A stretch of DNA of 34,883 bases, from assembly GCA_900539115.1 (NCBI GenBank), contig UQAQ01000032.1, forward strand, positions 1 to 34,883. Direction: 5' to 3'. The stretch's first letter is position 1; the number at the start of each line of letters is the position of its first letter. This document shows positions 1 to 7,264 of the stretch, piece by piece. Made by a program: the position numbers and the translations under genes. The notes beneath the pieces were generated by a model. That model searched no databases. It saw only the letters and a list, made by a program, of their open reading frames with translations, and was not told the origin of the DNA. The DNA is from an uncultured Roseburia sp. GTDB lineage: Bacteria > Bacillota > Clostridia > Lachnospirales > Lachnospiraceae.

Positions 1-2
1 GA

Positions 3-335
3 CGGCGTGTTGTGATATTGGGGACGCCCTTACCTCCGCCCGCCCGGTTCGCGCCCCCGCGGGCCGCGCCGCCGCCCACAAACAAGCCTGTGGATTCCGC
101 GCATAAGCTGGAAGACCAACTGGCGCAGGCCGGCGTGCCGGACAAGCTGCGCCCGCTGATGGTGTCCATGAACGTGACGCCGGACGAGCTGCAGGCTGTT
201 GTAGGGCAGCGCGGATACTTCCCGGCCGATATGCCGGTAAAGGATTACCCGATGGATTTTGTGGACGGCTGCCTGGTCGCTGCATGGGACCAGGTCGCAC
301 AAATGATCGTAAACAACCGTGACGTACCGTTTTAA
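3..335 (+). CDS. C-terminal end of a phage protein, partial at the window edge
   Basis: The reading frame is open to the left edge, so the gene begins outside the window; a GTG at 12 is available but has no convincing ribosome binding site. The visible part has a proline/alanine-rich linker followed by a compact helical end of about 80 residues containing TPDELQAVVGQRGYFP and closing on a WDQVAQMI helix. It lies 18 bases before a DUF669 gene. In related phage cassettes that position is often taken by an ATP-binding recombination protein (Sak4-like), but no ATPase motif is inside the window. The role is therefore inference from context only. Codon use is G/C-rich at third positions, like the next three genes. 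Confidence 0.55.
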   Translation, partial: RRVVILGTPLPPPARFAPPRAAPPPTNKPVDSAHKLEDQLAQAGVPDKLRPLMVSMNVTPDELQAVVGQRGYFPADMPVKDYPMDFVDGCLVAAWDQVAQMIVNNRDVPF

Positions 336-353
336 CAGAAAGGACTTGAGCAG

Positions 354-833
354 ATGGAAAACTATGCAAATGATGCCGGCCGTGAATTTGGCTGGGACGA
401 TGAAATTCAAAATGACAGCCCGGACCTTGTGCTTTTGCCGGAAGGCGAATATCCCTTCGAGGTCACAAAATTTGAACGGCAGCGGCACCCCGGCAGCGCG
501 AAGCTGCCGCCCTGCGCCATGGCCCTGCTGACCATTCAGGTCGACGGCGGCGAAAAAGGCCGTTCCGTTGTGACGCACCGGCTTTACCTGCATACGCGGA
601 CGGAAGGTCTGCTGTGCGCATTCTTTGAAAGCATCGGCCAGCGCAAGCACGGGGAAGCCCTGCGTCCGCGCTGGAACGAAGTGAACGGCAGCCGCGGCCG
701 CTGCCGCGTCGGCATCCACGAATACACCAACAAATACGGCGATAAACGGCAGTCAATCGAGATCTCCTGCTTTCTTGCGCGGGAAGAGCCGAAGGCGGCG
801 CAGGGTCAGGGCTGGACCCAGGGGAGCTTCTGA
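354..833 (+). CDS. DUF669-type phage protein
   Basis: A 159-residue protein. The N-terminal stretch (WDDEIQNDSPDLVLLPEGEYPFEVTKFE, given here as its character: an acidic start, then a Leu-Pro-Glu-Gly-Glu-Tyr-Pro-Phe turn near residues 29-36) and the C-terminal GIHEYTNKYGDKRQSIE segment fit the DUF669 family. That family is found in phage recombination and replication clusters beside ATPases and helicases, and is thought to act as a single-strand DNA-binding or annealing accessory. ATG at 354 follows AGAAAGGAC. The TGA stop shares one base with the ATG of the helicase (TGATG at 831-835), so the two are translationally coupled. Family assignment is good; the biochemical role is inferred. Confidence 0.75.
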   Translation: MENYANDAGREFGWDDEIQNDSPDLVLLPEGEYPFEVTKFERQRHPGSAKLPPCAMALLTIQVDGGEKGRSVVTHRLYLHTRTEGLLCAFFESIGQRKHGEALRPRWNEVNGSRGRCRVGIHEYTNKYGDKRQSIEISCFLAREEPKAAQGQGWTQGSF

Positions 834-2437
834 TGAGCGCGCTGCAAATGCGGCCCTATCAGCAGGCGGCCCGCGAGGCGATCCATGCCGAGTGGAACGA
901 TGGACGGCGCCGCACATTGCTGGTGCTGCCCACCGGCACGGGCAAGACCATCGTATTTGCAGCGGTGACGGAGGACCAGGTGCGCAGCGGGAGCCGCGTC
1001 CTGGTCCTCGCGCATCGCGGCGAACTGCTGGAACAGGCCGCGGATAAAATCAAACGGAGCACGGGGTTGGCGTCGGCTGTGGAAAAAGCAGAACAGACCT
1101 GTCTGGACAGCTGGTGCCGTGTAGTAGTGGGCAGCGTGCAGAGCCTGCAGCGGCCCGCAAGGCTGGAGCAATTCCCTGCCGACTATTTTGGTACCATCAT
1201 CATCGACGAGGCACACCACGCGATCACAGACGGATACCAGCGCGTACTGGAGCATTTTCCGGAGGCAAACGTACTAGGCGTGACGGCTACTCCGGACCGC
1301 GGAGATATGCGCAACCTGGGCGAGGTGTTCGATTCCCTTGCTTACGAATACAAACTTACGCAGGCGATCCGCGAGGGGTACCTGTGCCCGATCCTGGCCC
1401 AAACCATTCCGCTGCAGCTGGACATCAGCCAGGTCGCGCACAGCGGCGGAGATTTCGCAGTGGGCGGGCTCGGCACTGCGCTGGACCCGTATCTGGAGCA
1501 AATCGCGGCAGAGATGCAGACGGCATGCGCGGGGCGAAAAACCGTTGTATTCCTGCCGCTTATCAAAACGAGCCGGAAGTTCCGGGACATCCTCAACAGC
1601 AAGGGGTTTCGTGCGGCAGAGGTAAACGGGCAGAGCGAGGACCGGACAGAAATTCTGTCCGATTTTTCAAACGGCAAATACAATGTCCTGTGCAACAGCA
1701 TGCTGCTGACCGAGGGCTGGGATTGTCCCAGTGTAGACTGCATCGTAGTGCTGCGCCCCACCAAAGTGCGCAGCCTGTACAGCCAGATGGTTGGGCGCGG
1801 CACGCGCCTGTCTCCGGAGACGGGCAAAAAGGATCTGCTTCTGCTTGATTTTTTGTGGCTCACGGAACGCCATGAGCTGTGCCGCCCCGCGGACATCATC
1901 TGCGAAAACCGGGAAGTTTCCCAAAAAATGACGGAGAATCTGGCGCAGGCCGGATGTCCGGAGGATATCGAGCAGGCTGCTGAACAGGCCAGTGCGGATG
2001 TTGTCGCCCAGCGGGAGGAAGCCCTGGCAAAGCAGCTCGCGGAAATGCGGCGGCGCAAGAAAAAGCTGGTGGACCCGCTGCAATATGAAATGAGCATCCA
2101 GGCCGAAGACCTGACGGGATATGTGCCGTCCTTCGGATGGGAGATGGGACCGCCCAGCGAAAAACAGACCGCGGCGCTGGAAAAGTTCGGCATTTTACCG
2201 GACGCTGTTGAAAGCGCAGGCAAAGCCCAAATGCTCCTGGACCGGCTGAACAAAAGACGCGGCGCCGGGCTCACGACCCCGAAACAGATCCGATGTTTGG
2301 AGAAGTATGGTTTTCAGCACGTAGGCACCTGGCAATTTTCGGATGCAAAATATATGATCGATCGGATCGCCGCCAATGGATGGCGTGTTCCTCAGGCAAT
2401 AACCCCAAGCGAATACAAACCCGTGACTGTGTGGTGA
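833..2437 (+). CDS. Phage DEAD/DEAH-box superfamily 2 helicase
   Basis: A 534-residue SF2 helicase of the type common in phage replication cassettes (related to the type III restriction Res/UvrB fold). Visible motifs are: Q-like RPYQ at residues 7-10, Walker A PTGTGKT at 33-39, DEAH at 125-128, the GVTATPDR motif III, and motif VI (QMVGRGTRLSP) near residue 322. The last 150 residues are charged and helical, with no recognised domain. It probably unwinds DNA for phage replication or recombination. It overlaps the DUF669 gene by one base and ends 4 bases before the primase gene, so the three are almost certainly one transcript. Opposite-strand open frames here are shadows produced by high GC. 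Confidence 0.88.
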   Translation: MSALQMRPYQQAAREAIHAEWNDGRRRTLLVLPTGTGKTIVFAAVTEDQVRSGSRVLVLAHRGELLEQAADKIKRSTGLASAVEKAEQTCLDSWCRVVVGSVQSLQRPARLEQFPADYFGTIIIDEAHHAITDGYQRVLEHFPEANVLGVTATPDRGDMRNLGEVFDSLAYEYKLTQAIREGYLCPILAQTIPLQLDISQVAHSGGDFAVGGLGTALDPYLEQIAAEMQTACAGRKTVVFLPLIKTSRKFRDILNSKGFRAAEVNGQSEDRTEILSDFSNGKYNVLCNSMLLTEGWDCPSVDCIVVLRPTKVRSLYSQMVGRGTRLSPETGKKDLLLLDFLWLTERHELCRPADIICENREVSQKMTENLAQAGCPEDIEQAAEQASADVVAQREEALAKQLAEMRRRKKKLVDPLQYEMSIQAEDLTGYVPSFGWEMGPPSEKQTAALEKFGILPDAVESAGKAQMLLDRLNKRRGAGLTTPKQIRCLEKYGFQHVGTWQFSDAKYMIDRIAANGWRVPQAITPSEYKPVTVW

Positions 2438-2441
2438 ATTT

Positions 2442-4670
2442 ATGGAAAATCAAAATGATCTGTTGGCGGCGCTGGAATACGTGCGGGCCGGAAACCTTAC
2501 CTACGATGAATGGACAGCCGTTGGCATGGGGCTGAAAGAAGCGGGGTTGCCCTGCAGCGTGTGGGACGACTGGAGCGCGCTTGACAGCCAGCGGTACCAC
2601 AAGGGAGAATGCGCCCGCAAATGGGAGACCTTCAGGGGCGCCAGCGGTGCGCCCATAACGGAAAACAGCATTTTTAAAATGGCCTATGACCGCGGCTGGT
2701 CCGGCCCGGTTGGGCATGAACTGAACTGGGACGATGAAATTTCCGCTTCGCATTCAGAAACGATCGTAGACCGCCGCTGGGTGGAAGGCCGTGAACTCCA
2801 CATCCCGGAACACTGGGACCCCGCCCGTCAGCTGATCGAATACCTGGAAACGCTGTTCGAGCCCACGGAAAATGTGGGTTTTGTCACCGCCAGCTGGATG
2901 CGCGATGGGCGGTATCTGCCCACACAAGGGTGCTGGGACCGCACGGCCGGTCAGCTGATCGAAGCCTTGACCCACTGCGGCGGAGACATTGGGGCGGTCG
3001 TAGGAGATTATGACCCGGAGGCCGGCGCATGGATACGCTTCAACCCTCTGGATGGTCAGGGTTGCAAAAACGACAACGTGACGGAGTACCGCTACGCTCT
3101 GGTGGAAAGCGACGGCCTGGACATCGAGACGCAGAACGCCATCATCCACCAGCTGGAGCTGCCGTGCGCGGCGTTGGTATACAGCGGCAAGAAAAGCCTG
3201 CATGCCATCGTGCGCGTGGACGCGCCGGATTATGCCGAGTACCGCCGCCGGGTGGATTACCTCTACTCTGTGTGCCAGAAGAACGGGCTGGTACTGGACC
3301 AGGCCTGCCGCAATCCCAGCCGGCTGTCACGCATGCCGGGAGCCATGCGCGGGGAGCAAAAACAATATTTGCTGGAAACCAATTTCGGCAAGGCGAACTG
3401 GGGCGAGTGGAAGGATTGGGTGGAATCTGTTACGGATGATCTGCCTGATACGGAGAGCATGGCCGCGGCGTGGGAAAACATGCCGGAGCTGTCCCCGGCT
3501 CTGATCGAGGGCGTGCTCCGCCAGGGACACAAGATGCTGCTGGCGGGACCCTCCAAGGCCGGCAAGAGTTTTGCGCTCATTGAACTTTGCATCAGCATTG
3601 CGGAGGGTGTGCCATGGTTCGGACGGTTCCGCTGTGCACAGGGAAAAGTGCTGTATATCAATCTGGAGCTGGACCGTGCGAGCTGCTTTCACCGCTTCCG
3701 TGACGTATACACCGCAATGGGGCTGAACCCGGAGAATCTGCGCAATATCGACGTGTGGAACCTGCGCGGGGCCAGCGTACCCATGGACAAGCTGGCGCCG
3801 AAGCTGATCCGCAGGGCCGCAAAAAGCGGATACATCGCCGTGGTGCTGGACCCGATCTACAAAGTTATCACCGGCGACGAAAATTCGGCCGACCAGATGG
3901 CGAAATTCTGCAATCAATTCGATTTGGTGTGCCGTGAGCTTGGGTGTGCGGTGATCTATTGCCACCACCACAGCAAGGGAGCACAGGGCGGGAAACGCAG
4001 TATGGACCGTGCGTCCGGCTCCGGCGTGTTCGCGCGAGACCCGGACGCCATGCTGGATATGACGGAGCTGGAGCCCACCGAAGCGATCCGCACACAGATG
4101 AAGAACCGTGCAGCCTGCGCTGCGTGCTGCGAACTCCTGGACAAACGCGGCCACGGTGACGCATACGGCCCCGATGATGCATTGAGCAAAACCCAGATGC
4201 TGGCCATCTGCAAAGACCGCCTCGGTCAGGCGGACCTGCGTATGCTTGACGCCGAGATCGAACGCGCTGCTGCCCATGCAATGGAAAAAACGGCATGGCG
4301 CATCGAGGGCACGCTGCGTGAGTTCGCCCGGTTTGCCCCTGTAAATCTCTGGTTTGACTATCCTGTTCACCAGTTGGACAGCGGGCTGTTGGAGGACCTG
4401 CAGCCGGAAACGGACTTCCGCACAGCGGGCCGTGCGGGCGCCGCAAAACGGTGGGCTGCCACGGACAAGGAGGACACGGCAAAGAAAAACCGTAAGGAGT
4501 TGGCCACGGCTTTCGAGGCCTGCACTATGGACGGCGAGGTGACTGTCTACGCGATGGCCGAGTACATGGATCTAAAACCCCGAACAATAAAGCAGCGGCT
4601 GAAAGCGGATGGCGGATACTGGATCGATGGAGAAAAAGTAGGCCGCAAAGAACCCGGATACAAGGGGTAA
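2442..4670 (+). CDS. Phage primase/AAA ATPase fusion (PriCT-like, AEP-like, RepA-like helicase)
   Basis: A 742-residue multidomain replication protein. Residues 1-85 resemble the PriCT_2 primase-associated domain (LTYDEWTAVGMGLK, KWETF). Residues about 200-310 look like an archaeo-eukaryotic primase core: acidic E222-S-D224, SGKKSLH at 248-254 and NPSRLSR at 291-297. Residues about 350-560 are a RecA-like/RepA-like ATPase with Walker A GPSKAGKS at 369-376, a Walker B ending at Asp470, and a histidine-rich CHHHSK at 507-512. A helix-turn-helix-like end (TIKQRLKADGGYWIDG) follows. The role is priming and helicase loading for phage replication. It is the last gene of the G/C-rich block and is followed directly by palindromes that may be its origin. 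Domain boundaries are by eye. Confidence 0.85.
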   Translation: MENQNDLLAALEYVRAGNLTYDEWTAVGMGLKEAGLPCSVWDDWSALDSQRYHKGECARKWETFRGASGAPITENSIFKMAYDRGWSGPVGHELNWDDEISASHSETIVDRRWVEGRELHIPEHWDPARQLIEYLETLFEPTENVGFVTASWMRDGRYLPTQGCWDRTAGQLIEALTHCGGDIGAVVGDYDPEAGAWIRFNPLDGQGCKNDNVTEYRYALVESDGLDIETQNAIIHQLELPCAALVYSGKKSLHAIVRVDAPDYAEYRRRVDYLYSVCQKNGLVLDQACRNPSRLSRMPGAMRGEQKQYLLETNFGKANWGEWKDWVESVTDDLPDTESMAAAWENMPELSPALIEGVLRQGHKMLLAGPSKAGKSFALIELCISIAEGVPWFGRFRCAQGKVLYINLELDRASCFHRFRDVYTAMGLNPENLRNIDVWNLRGASVPMDKLAPKLIRRAAKSGYIAVVLDPIYKVITGDENSADQMAKFCNQFDLVCRELGCAVIYCHHHSKGAQGGKRSMDRASGSGVFARDPDAMLDMTELEPTEAIRTQMKNRAACAACCELLDKRGHGDAYGPDDALSKTQMLAICKDRLGQADLRMLDAEIERAAAHAMEKTAWRIEGTLREFARFAPVNLWFDYPVHQLDSGLLEDLQPETDFRTAGRAGAAKRWAATDKEDTAKKNRKELATAFEACTMDGEVTVYAMAEYMDLKPRTIKQRLKADGGYWIDGEKVGRKEPGYKG

Positions 4671-4680
4671 GTGAATTTAC

Positions 4681-4812
4681 AAACAGTATTAAACTGTTTT
4701 ACTATTTGTAATATTTTTGCAGTCATAGGCCTATTTTTGCACGACACTGCACACTGCAAAATTGCAGTTATAGGCCTATAAACTGCAAAATTGCAGTCGT
4801 TTATAGCCCTAT
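4681..4812. repeat. Palindrome cluster after the phage primase gene (candidate origin or operator)
   Basis: The first palindrome is AAACAGTATTAAACTGTTT at 4681-4699. ATAGGCCTAT occurs at 4725-4734 and again, extended to TTATAGGCCTATAA, at 4768-4781. ACTGCAAAATTGCAGT occurs twice, at 4753-4768 and 4782-4797. A third imperfect half-unit (TTGCAGT then TATAGCCCTAT) runs to 4812. The order TTGCAGT followed by TATAGGCCTAT is therefore repeated three times as direct iterons. The DNA is A/T-rich, unlike the flanking phage genes, and carries no plausible gene. Location just after a replication initiator/primase suggests an origin or a repressor-binding region; that is inference. Confidence 0.7.
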
Positions 4813-4843
4813 ATATTATATATACGCGTTTGTGTGTGGGTGT

Positions 4844-4861
4844 CCCCCCAAGTGTGGGGGG
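4844..4861. other. C6/G6 hairpin before the tandem repeat array
   Basis: CCCCCC at 4844-4849 can pair with GGGGGG at 4856-4861, and a second C-run at 4868-4873 can pair with the same G-run, giving two mutually exclusive hairpins. The second C-run and the bases after it (CACCCCCCAACTGGCGC) match the interior of the repeat unit that follows, so this is probably a decayed extra copy of the array. Confidence 0.5.
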
Positions 4862-4900
4862 CTTACACCCCCCAACTGGCGCTTTTACACTCATTAAAAG

Positions 4901-5322
4901 AAAAAGCAAGGTTTGGCGTGTGCGGAGCAACACCCAACAGGCGCAGGTACACGCCAGAAAAGAAAAAAGCAAGGTTTGGCGTGTGCGGAGCAACACCCAA
5001 CAGGCGCAGGCACACGCCAGAAAAGAAAAAAGCAAGGTTTGGCGTGTGCGGAGCACCCCCAACAGGGCGCAGGTACACGCCAGAAAAGAAAAAAGCAAGG
5101 TTTGGCGTGTGCGGAGCACCCCCCCAACAGGGCGCAGGTACACGCCAGAAAAGAAAAAGCAAGATTTGGCGTGTGCGGAGCAACACCCAACAGGTCGTAG
5201 GTACACGCCAGAAAAGAAAAAGCAAGATTTGGCGTGTGCGGAGCACCCCCCAACAGGTCGTAGGTACACGCCAGAAAAGGAAAAAGCAAGGTTTGGCATG
5301 TGCGGAGCAACACCCAACAAGT
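4901..5322. repeat. Tandem array of seven 63-64 bp hairpin-forming repeats
   Basis: The unit begins with GCAAG at 4906, 4969, 5032, 5095, 5159, 5222 and 5286 (spacings 63, 63, 63, 64, 63, 64). Each of the first six copies contains TGGCGTGT and, about 27 bases later, its complement ACACGCCA (for example 4914-4921 with 4949-4956), followed by an A-rich stretch. Read on the minus strand each unit is therefore a hairpin followed by a T-run, like an intrinsic terminator. The loop varies (GGCGCAGG, GGGCGCAGG, GGTCGTAGG). Copy 7 has a mismatch in the stem and lacks its second half, and the array stops there. A decayed copy precedes copy 1. There are no unique spacers between units. Confidence 0.85.
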
Positions 5323-5424
5323 TCAAGAAATTATCTTCTTTACAAACAAGCAGAGGCATGATACACTTATATTGTGCCTTTTGTTCTGAATAAAAATTAT
5401 TTCATTTAATTTCCCAAAAAGTAA

Positions 5425-5453
5425 TTGACAACCATAAAAATTTGTAGTAGTAT
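5425..5453 (+). promoter_or_regulatory. recA promoter
   Basis: TTGACA at 5425-5430 is a perfect -35 box. With a 17-base spacer the -10 is TAGTAT at 5448-5453; TATAAA at 5451-5456 is an alternative. A LexA box lies just downstream, as expected for SOS control of recA. Confidence 0.7.
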
Positions 5454-5464
5454 AAAATAAAACA

Positions 5465-5476
5465 GAACAAACGTTC
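5465..5476. promoter_or_regulatory. LexA (SOS) box upstream of recA
   Basis: GAACAAACGTTC at 5465-5476 matches the Bacillus-type LexA half-sites GAAC-N4-GTTC exactly. It sits about 10 bases after the -10 box and about 40 before the start codon, so bound LexA would block recA transcription until DNA damage. Confidence 0.88.
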
Positions 5477-5516
5477 CGAAAAGTTGTTTGTATAGATAGA
5501 AAATTGGAGGTTAATA

Positions 5517-6596
5517 ATGGCAGAAAAAGATCAAAATAAATTAAAGGCGTTGGAAGCGGCAATTGCCCATATTGAGAAAGAATACGGAAAAGGTTCCGTT
5601 ATGAAATTGGGAGATACGGCAGCGACGATGAATGTTGAGTCGATTCCATCCGGAGCATTGAGTTTGGATATTGCACTGGGGGTTGGTGGAGTACCTCGTG
5701 GACGTATTATCGAAGTGTATGGACCAGAATCCAGTGGTAAGACGACGGTTGCTCTGCATATGGTTGCAGAAGCTCAGAAGCGTGGAGGAATTGCAGGATT
5801 CATTGATGCAGAGCATGCATTGGATCCGGTATATGCAAAAAATATCGGTGTAAATATTGATGAACTTTACATTTCCCAGCCGGACTGTGGAGAGCAGGCG
5901 TTGGAGATCCTTGAGACGATGGTGCGTTCCGGTGCACTGGATATCGTTATTGTTGACTCTGTAGCAGCATTGGTTCCGAAAGCAGAGATTGATGGAGATA
6001 TGGGAGACAGTCATGTTGGTGTGCAGGCGCGTTTGATGAGTCAGGCACTTCGTAAATTGACTGGTGTTATCAATAAAACAAATTGCGTAGTTATCTTTAT
6101 CAACCAGCTTCGTGAAAAAATTGGAGTTATGTTCGGAAATCCGGAGACTACGACCGGAGGACGTGCATTGAAATTCTATTCCTCCGTACGACTGGATGTT
6201 CGTCGTGTGGAAACTTTGAAGCAGGCAGGTGAGATGATTGGTAACCATGTTCGCGTTAAAGTGGTGAAGAATAAAGTAGCACCGCCTTTTAAAGAGGCAG
6301 AGTTTGATATCATGTTTGGAAAAGGAATTTCCCGTGAAGGAGATGTTCTGGATCTGGCAGCCAAAGAAGATATTATCGTAAAGAGCGGAGCCTGGTATTC
6401 TTATAAAGGAGAGAAGATTGGTCAGGGACGCGAAAATGCGAAAAAATATCTGGCAGACAATCCGGCAGTGTTTGATGAAGTGGAACTTCTTGTCCGTAAT
6501 AAATACTTAAATCCGGAGGCAGAAGAAGAGAAGGAGAAGGAAGAAACTCCGACCGCAAAGAAAACAACAAAGGAAAAGAAAGAATCTGACAAATAA
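5517..6596 (+). CDS. recA: Recombinase RecA
   Basis: A 359-residue RecA of normal length. The protein polymerises on single-stranded DNA, drives homologous recombination and triggers LexA self-cleavage. Visible features are Walker A GPESSGKTT at residues 69-77, the Walker B-type strand DIVIVDSVAAL, the L2 region GNPETTTGGRALKFYSS, and a lysine/glutamate-rich C-terminal tail of about 25 residues. The start at ATG 5517 follows TTGGAGG with good spacing. It has its own promoter and LexA box and is followed by recX after a large hairpin. A/T-rich codon use contrasts sharply with the phage genes upstream. Confidence 0.98.
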   Translation: MAEKDQNKLKALEAAIAHIEKEYGKGSVMKLGDTAATMNVESIPSGALSLDIALGVGGVPRGRIIEVYGPESSGKTTVALHMVAEAQKRGGIAGFIDAEHALDPVYAKNIGVNIDELYISQPDCGEQALEILETMVRSGALDIVIVDSVAALVPKAEIDGDMGDSHVGVQARLMSQALRKLTGVINKTNCVVIFINQLREKIGVMFGNPETTTGGRALKFYSSVRLDVRRVETLKQAGEMIGNHVRVKVVKNKVAPPFKEAEFDIMFGKGISREGDVLDLAAKEDIIVKSGAWYSYKGEKIGQGRENAKKYLADNPAVFDEVELLVRNKYLNPEAEEEKEKEETPTAKKTTKEKKESDK

Positions 6597-6624
6597 TCAA
6601 CGATTATTTGTCACAGAGATATAA

Positions 6625-6667
6625 AAATCGACGTTACGTCCAATTTGTTTGGACATAACGTCGATTT
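6625..6667 (+). terminator. Large hairpin between recA and recX
   Basis: Bases 6625-6643 pair with 6649-6667 over 19 positions with a single C-A mismatch and a 5-base loop. Only a short T-run (TTTCT) follows, so it may be a partial terminator or attenuator that lowers recX expression relative to recA, or a 3' end for recA mRNA. Confidence 0.65.
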
Positions 6668-6707
6668 CTATCATACGAAAAGCAGGAAAAGAATGCCAGG
6701 AGGGAAA

Positions 6708-7196
6708 ATGGAAGAAAAAAGAGATGGATATTCGTTTGCGGATGAAGAGGGGAAACGGGCGGCGAAAAAGGCGATGGAATGGATTGCCTATAAAGATCGC
6801 ACAAAAAAAGAATTGGAAGATAAATTGTATCGTGCCGGTTTTTCGGAAAAAGCATCTAAGCAGGCGATGGATTATGTTATGTCATTCGGTTATATTGATG
6901 ACAGAAGATATGTGGAAAATTATTTGATGTTTCAAACAGGAAAAAGAAGCAAAAAAGAAATTTATTTTAAATTACAGCAGAAAGGCATTTCCCAGGAGCT
7001 GATTGAAGAAATTATGTTTAACCAAGGAGGGATTGATGAGCAGGAAGCGATTGAGTCCCTTACGTTGAAAAGGTTAAAAGGCCGAGAGTTTCCGGAACTT
7101 GATCGAAAAGAGCGGGATAAAATATTTGCGTATTTAGGTCGAAAAGGATATGAAATTTCACAAATAAAGAAAGTATTTTCTAAACTTGACATTTGA
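6708..7196 (+). CDS. recX: Regulatory protein RecX
   Basis: A 162-residue RecX, which binds RecA filaments and modulates recombination. The protein shows the tandem three-helix repeats typical of the family: AMEWIAYKDRTKKELEDKL, then MDYVMSFGYIDDRRYVENYL (the GYIDD signature), then a third repeat ending at the C-terminus. I chose ATG 6708 because AGGAGG lies 4 bases before it; the frame is open back to 6645, but that start would lie inside the recA-recX hairpin. The position directly after recA is classical. The final codons overlap the -35 box of the rny promoter. Confidence 0.92.
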   Translation: MEEKRDGYSFADEEGKRAAKKAMEWIAYKDRTKKELEDKLYRAGFSEKASKQAMDYVMSFGYIDDRRYVENYLMFQTGKRSKKEIYFKLQQKGISQELIEEIMFNQGGIDEQEAIESLTLKRLKGREFPELDRKERDKIFAYLGRKGYEISQIKKVFSKLDI

Positions 7197-7214
7197 GCAT
7201 AAAAAGTGTAAAAT
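7186..7214 (+). promoter_or_regulatory. Promoter of rny
   Basis: TTGACA at 7186-7191, a 17-base spacer and TAAAAT at 7209-7214. The -35 box overlaps the end of recX. A leader of about 45 bases ends in AAGGAGGTG before the GTG start of rny. Confidence 0.75.
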
Positions 7215-7264
7215 TTAAGTGTTGTATTTATGTGCAATGATAATTAAATAAAGGAGGTGCTCTT

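Noticed and set aside
1342..2274. Long minus-strand open frame inside the helicase gene
   Set aside because: It lies opposite a helicase with all its motifs in G/C-rich DNA, where antisense frames stay open by chance.
3327..4370. Long minus-strand open frame inside the primase/ATPase gene
   Set aside because: It is opposite a clear multidomain protein and its composition is that of a shadow frame.
1..5320. Complete prophage
   Set aside because: Only a replication segment is present; there is no integrase, repressor, structural or lysis gene in the window.
4901..5322. CRISPR array
   Set aside because: The units adjoin directly and there are no unique spacers; the variable part is a few bases in the loop. 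No cas genes are visible.
4791..5393. Several long open frames across the tandem repeats on both strands
   Set aside because: The unit length is near a multiple of three and lacks stops in all frames, so open frames on both strands are a by-product. They contradict each other and have no ribosome binding sites.
5323..5562. Minus-strand open frame over the recA promoter
   Set aside because: It overlaps the recA promoter, LexA box and start codon and has no ribosome binding site or family pattern.
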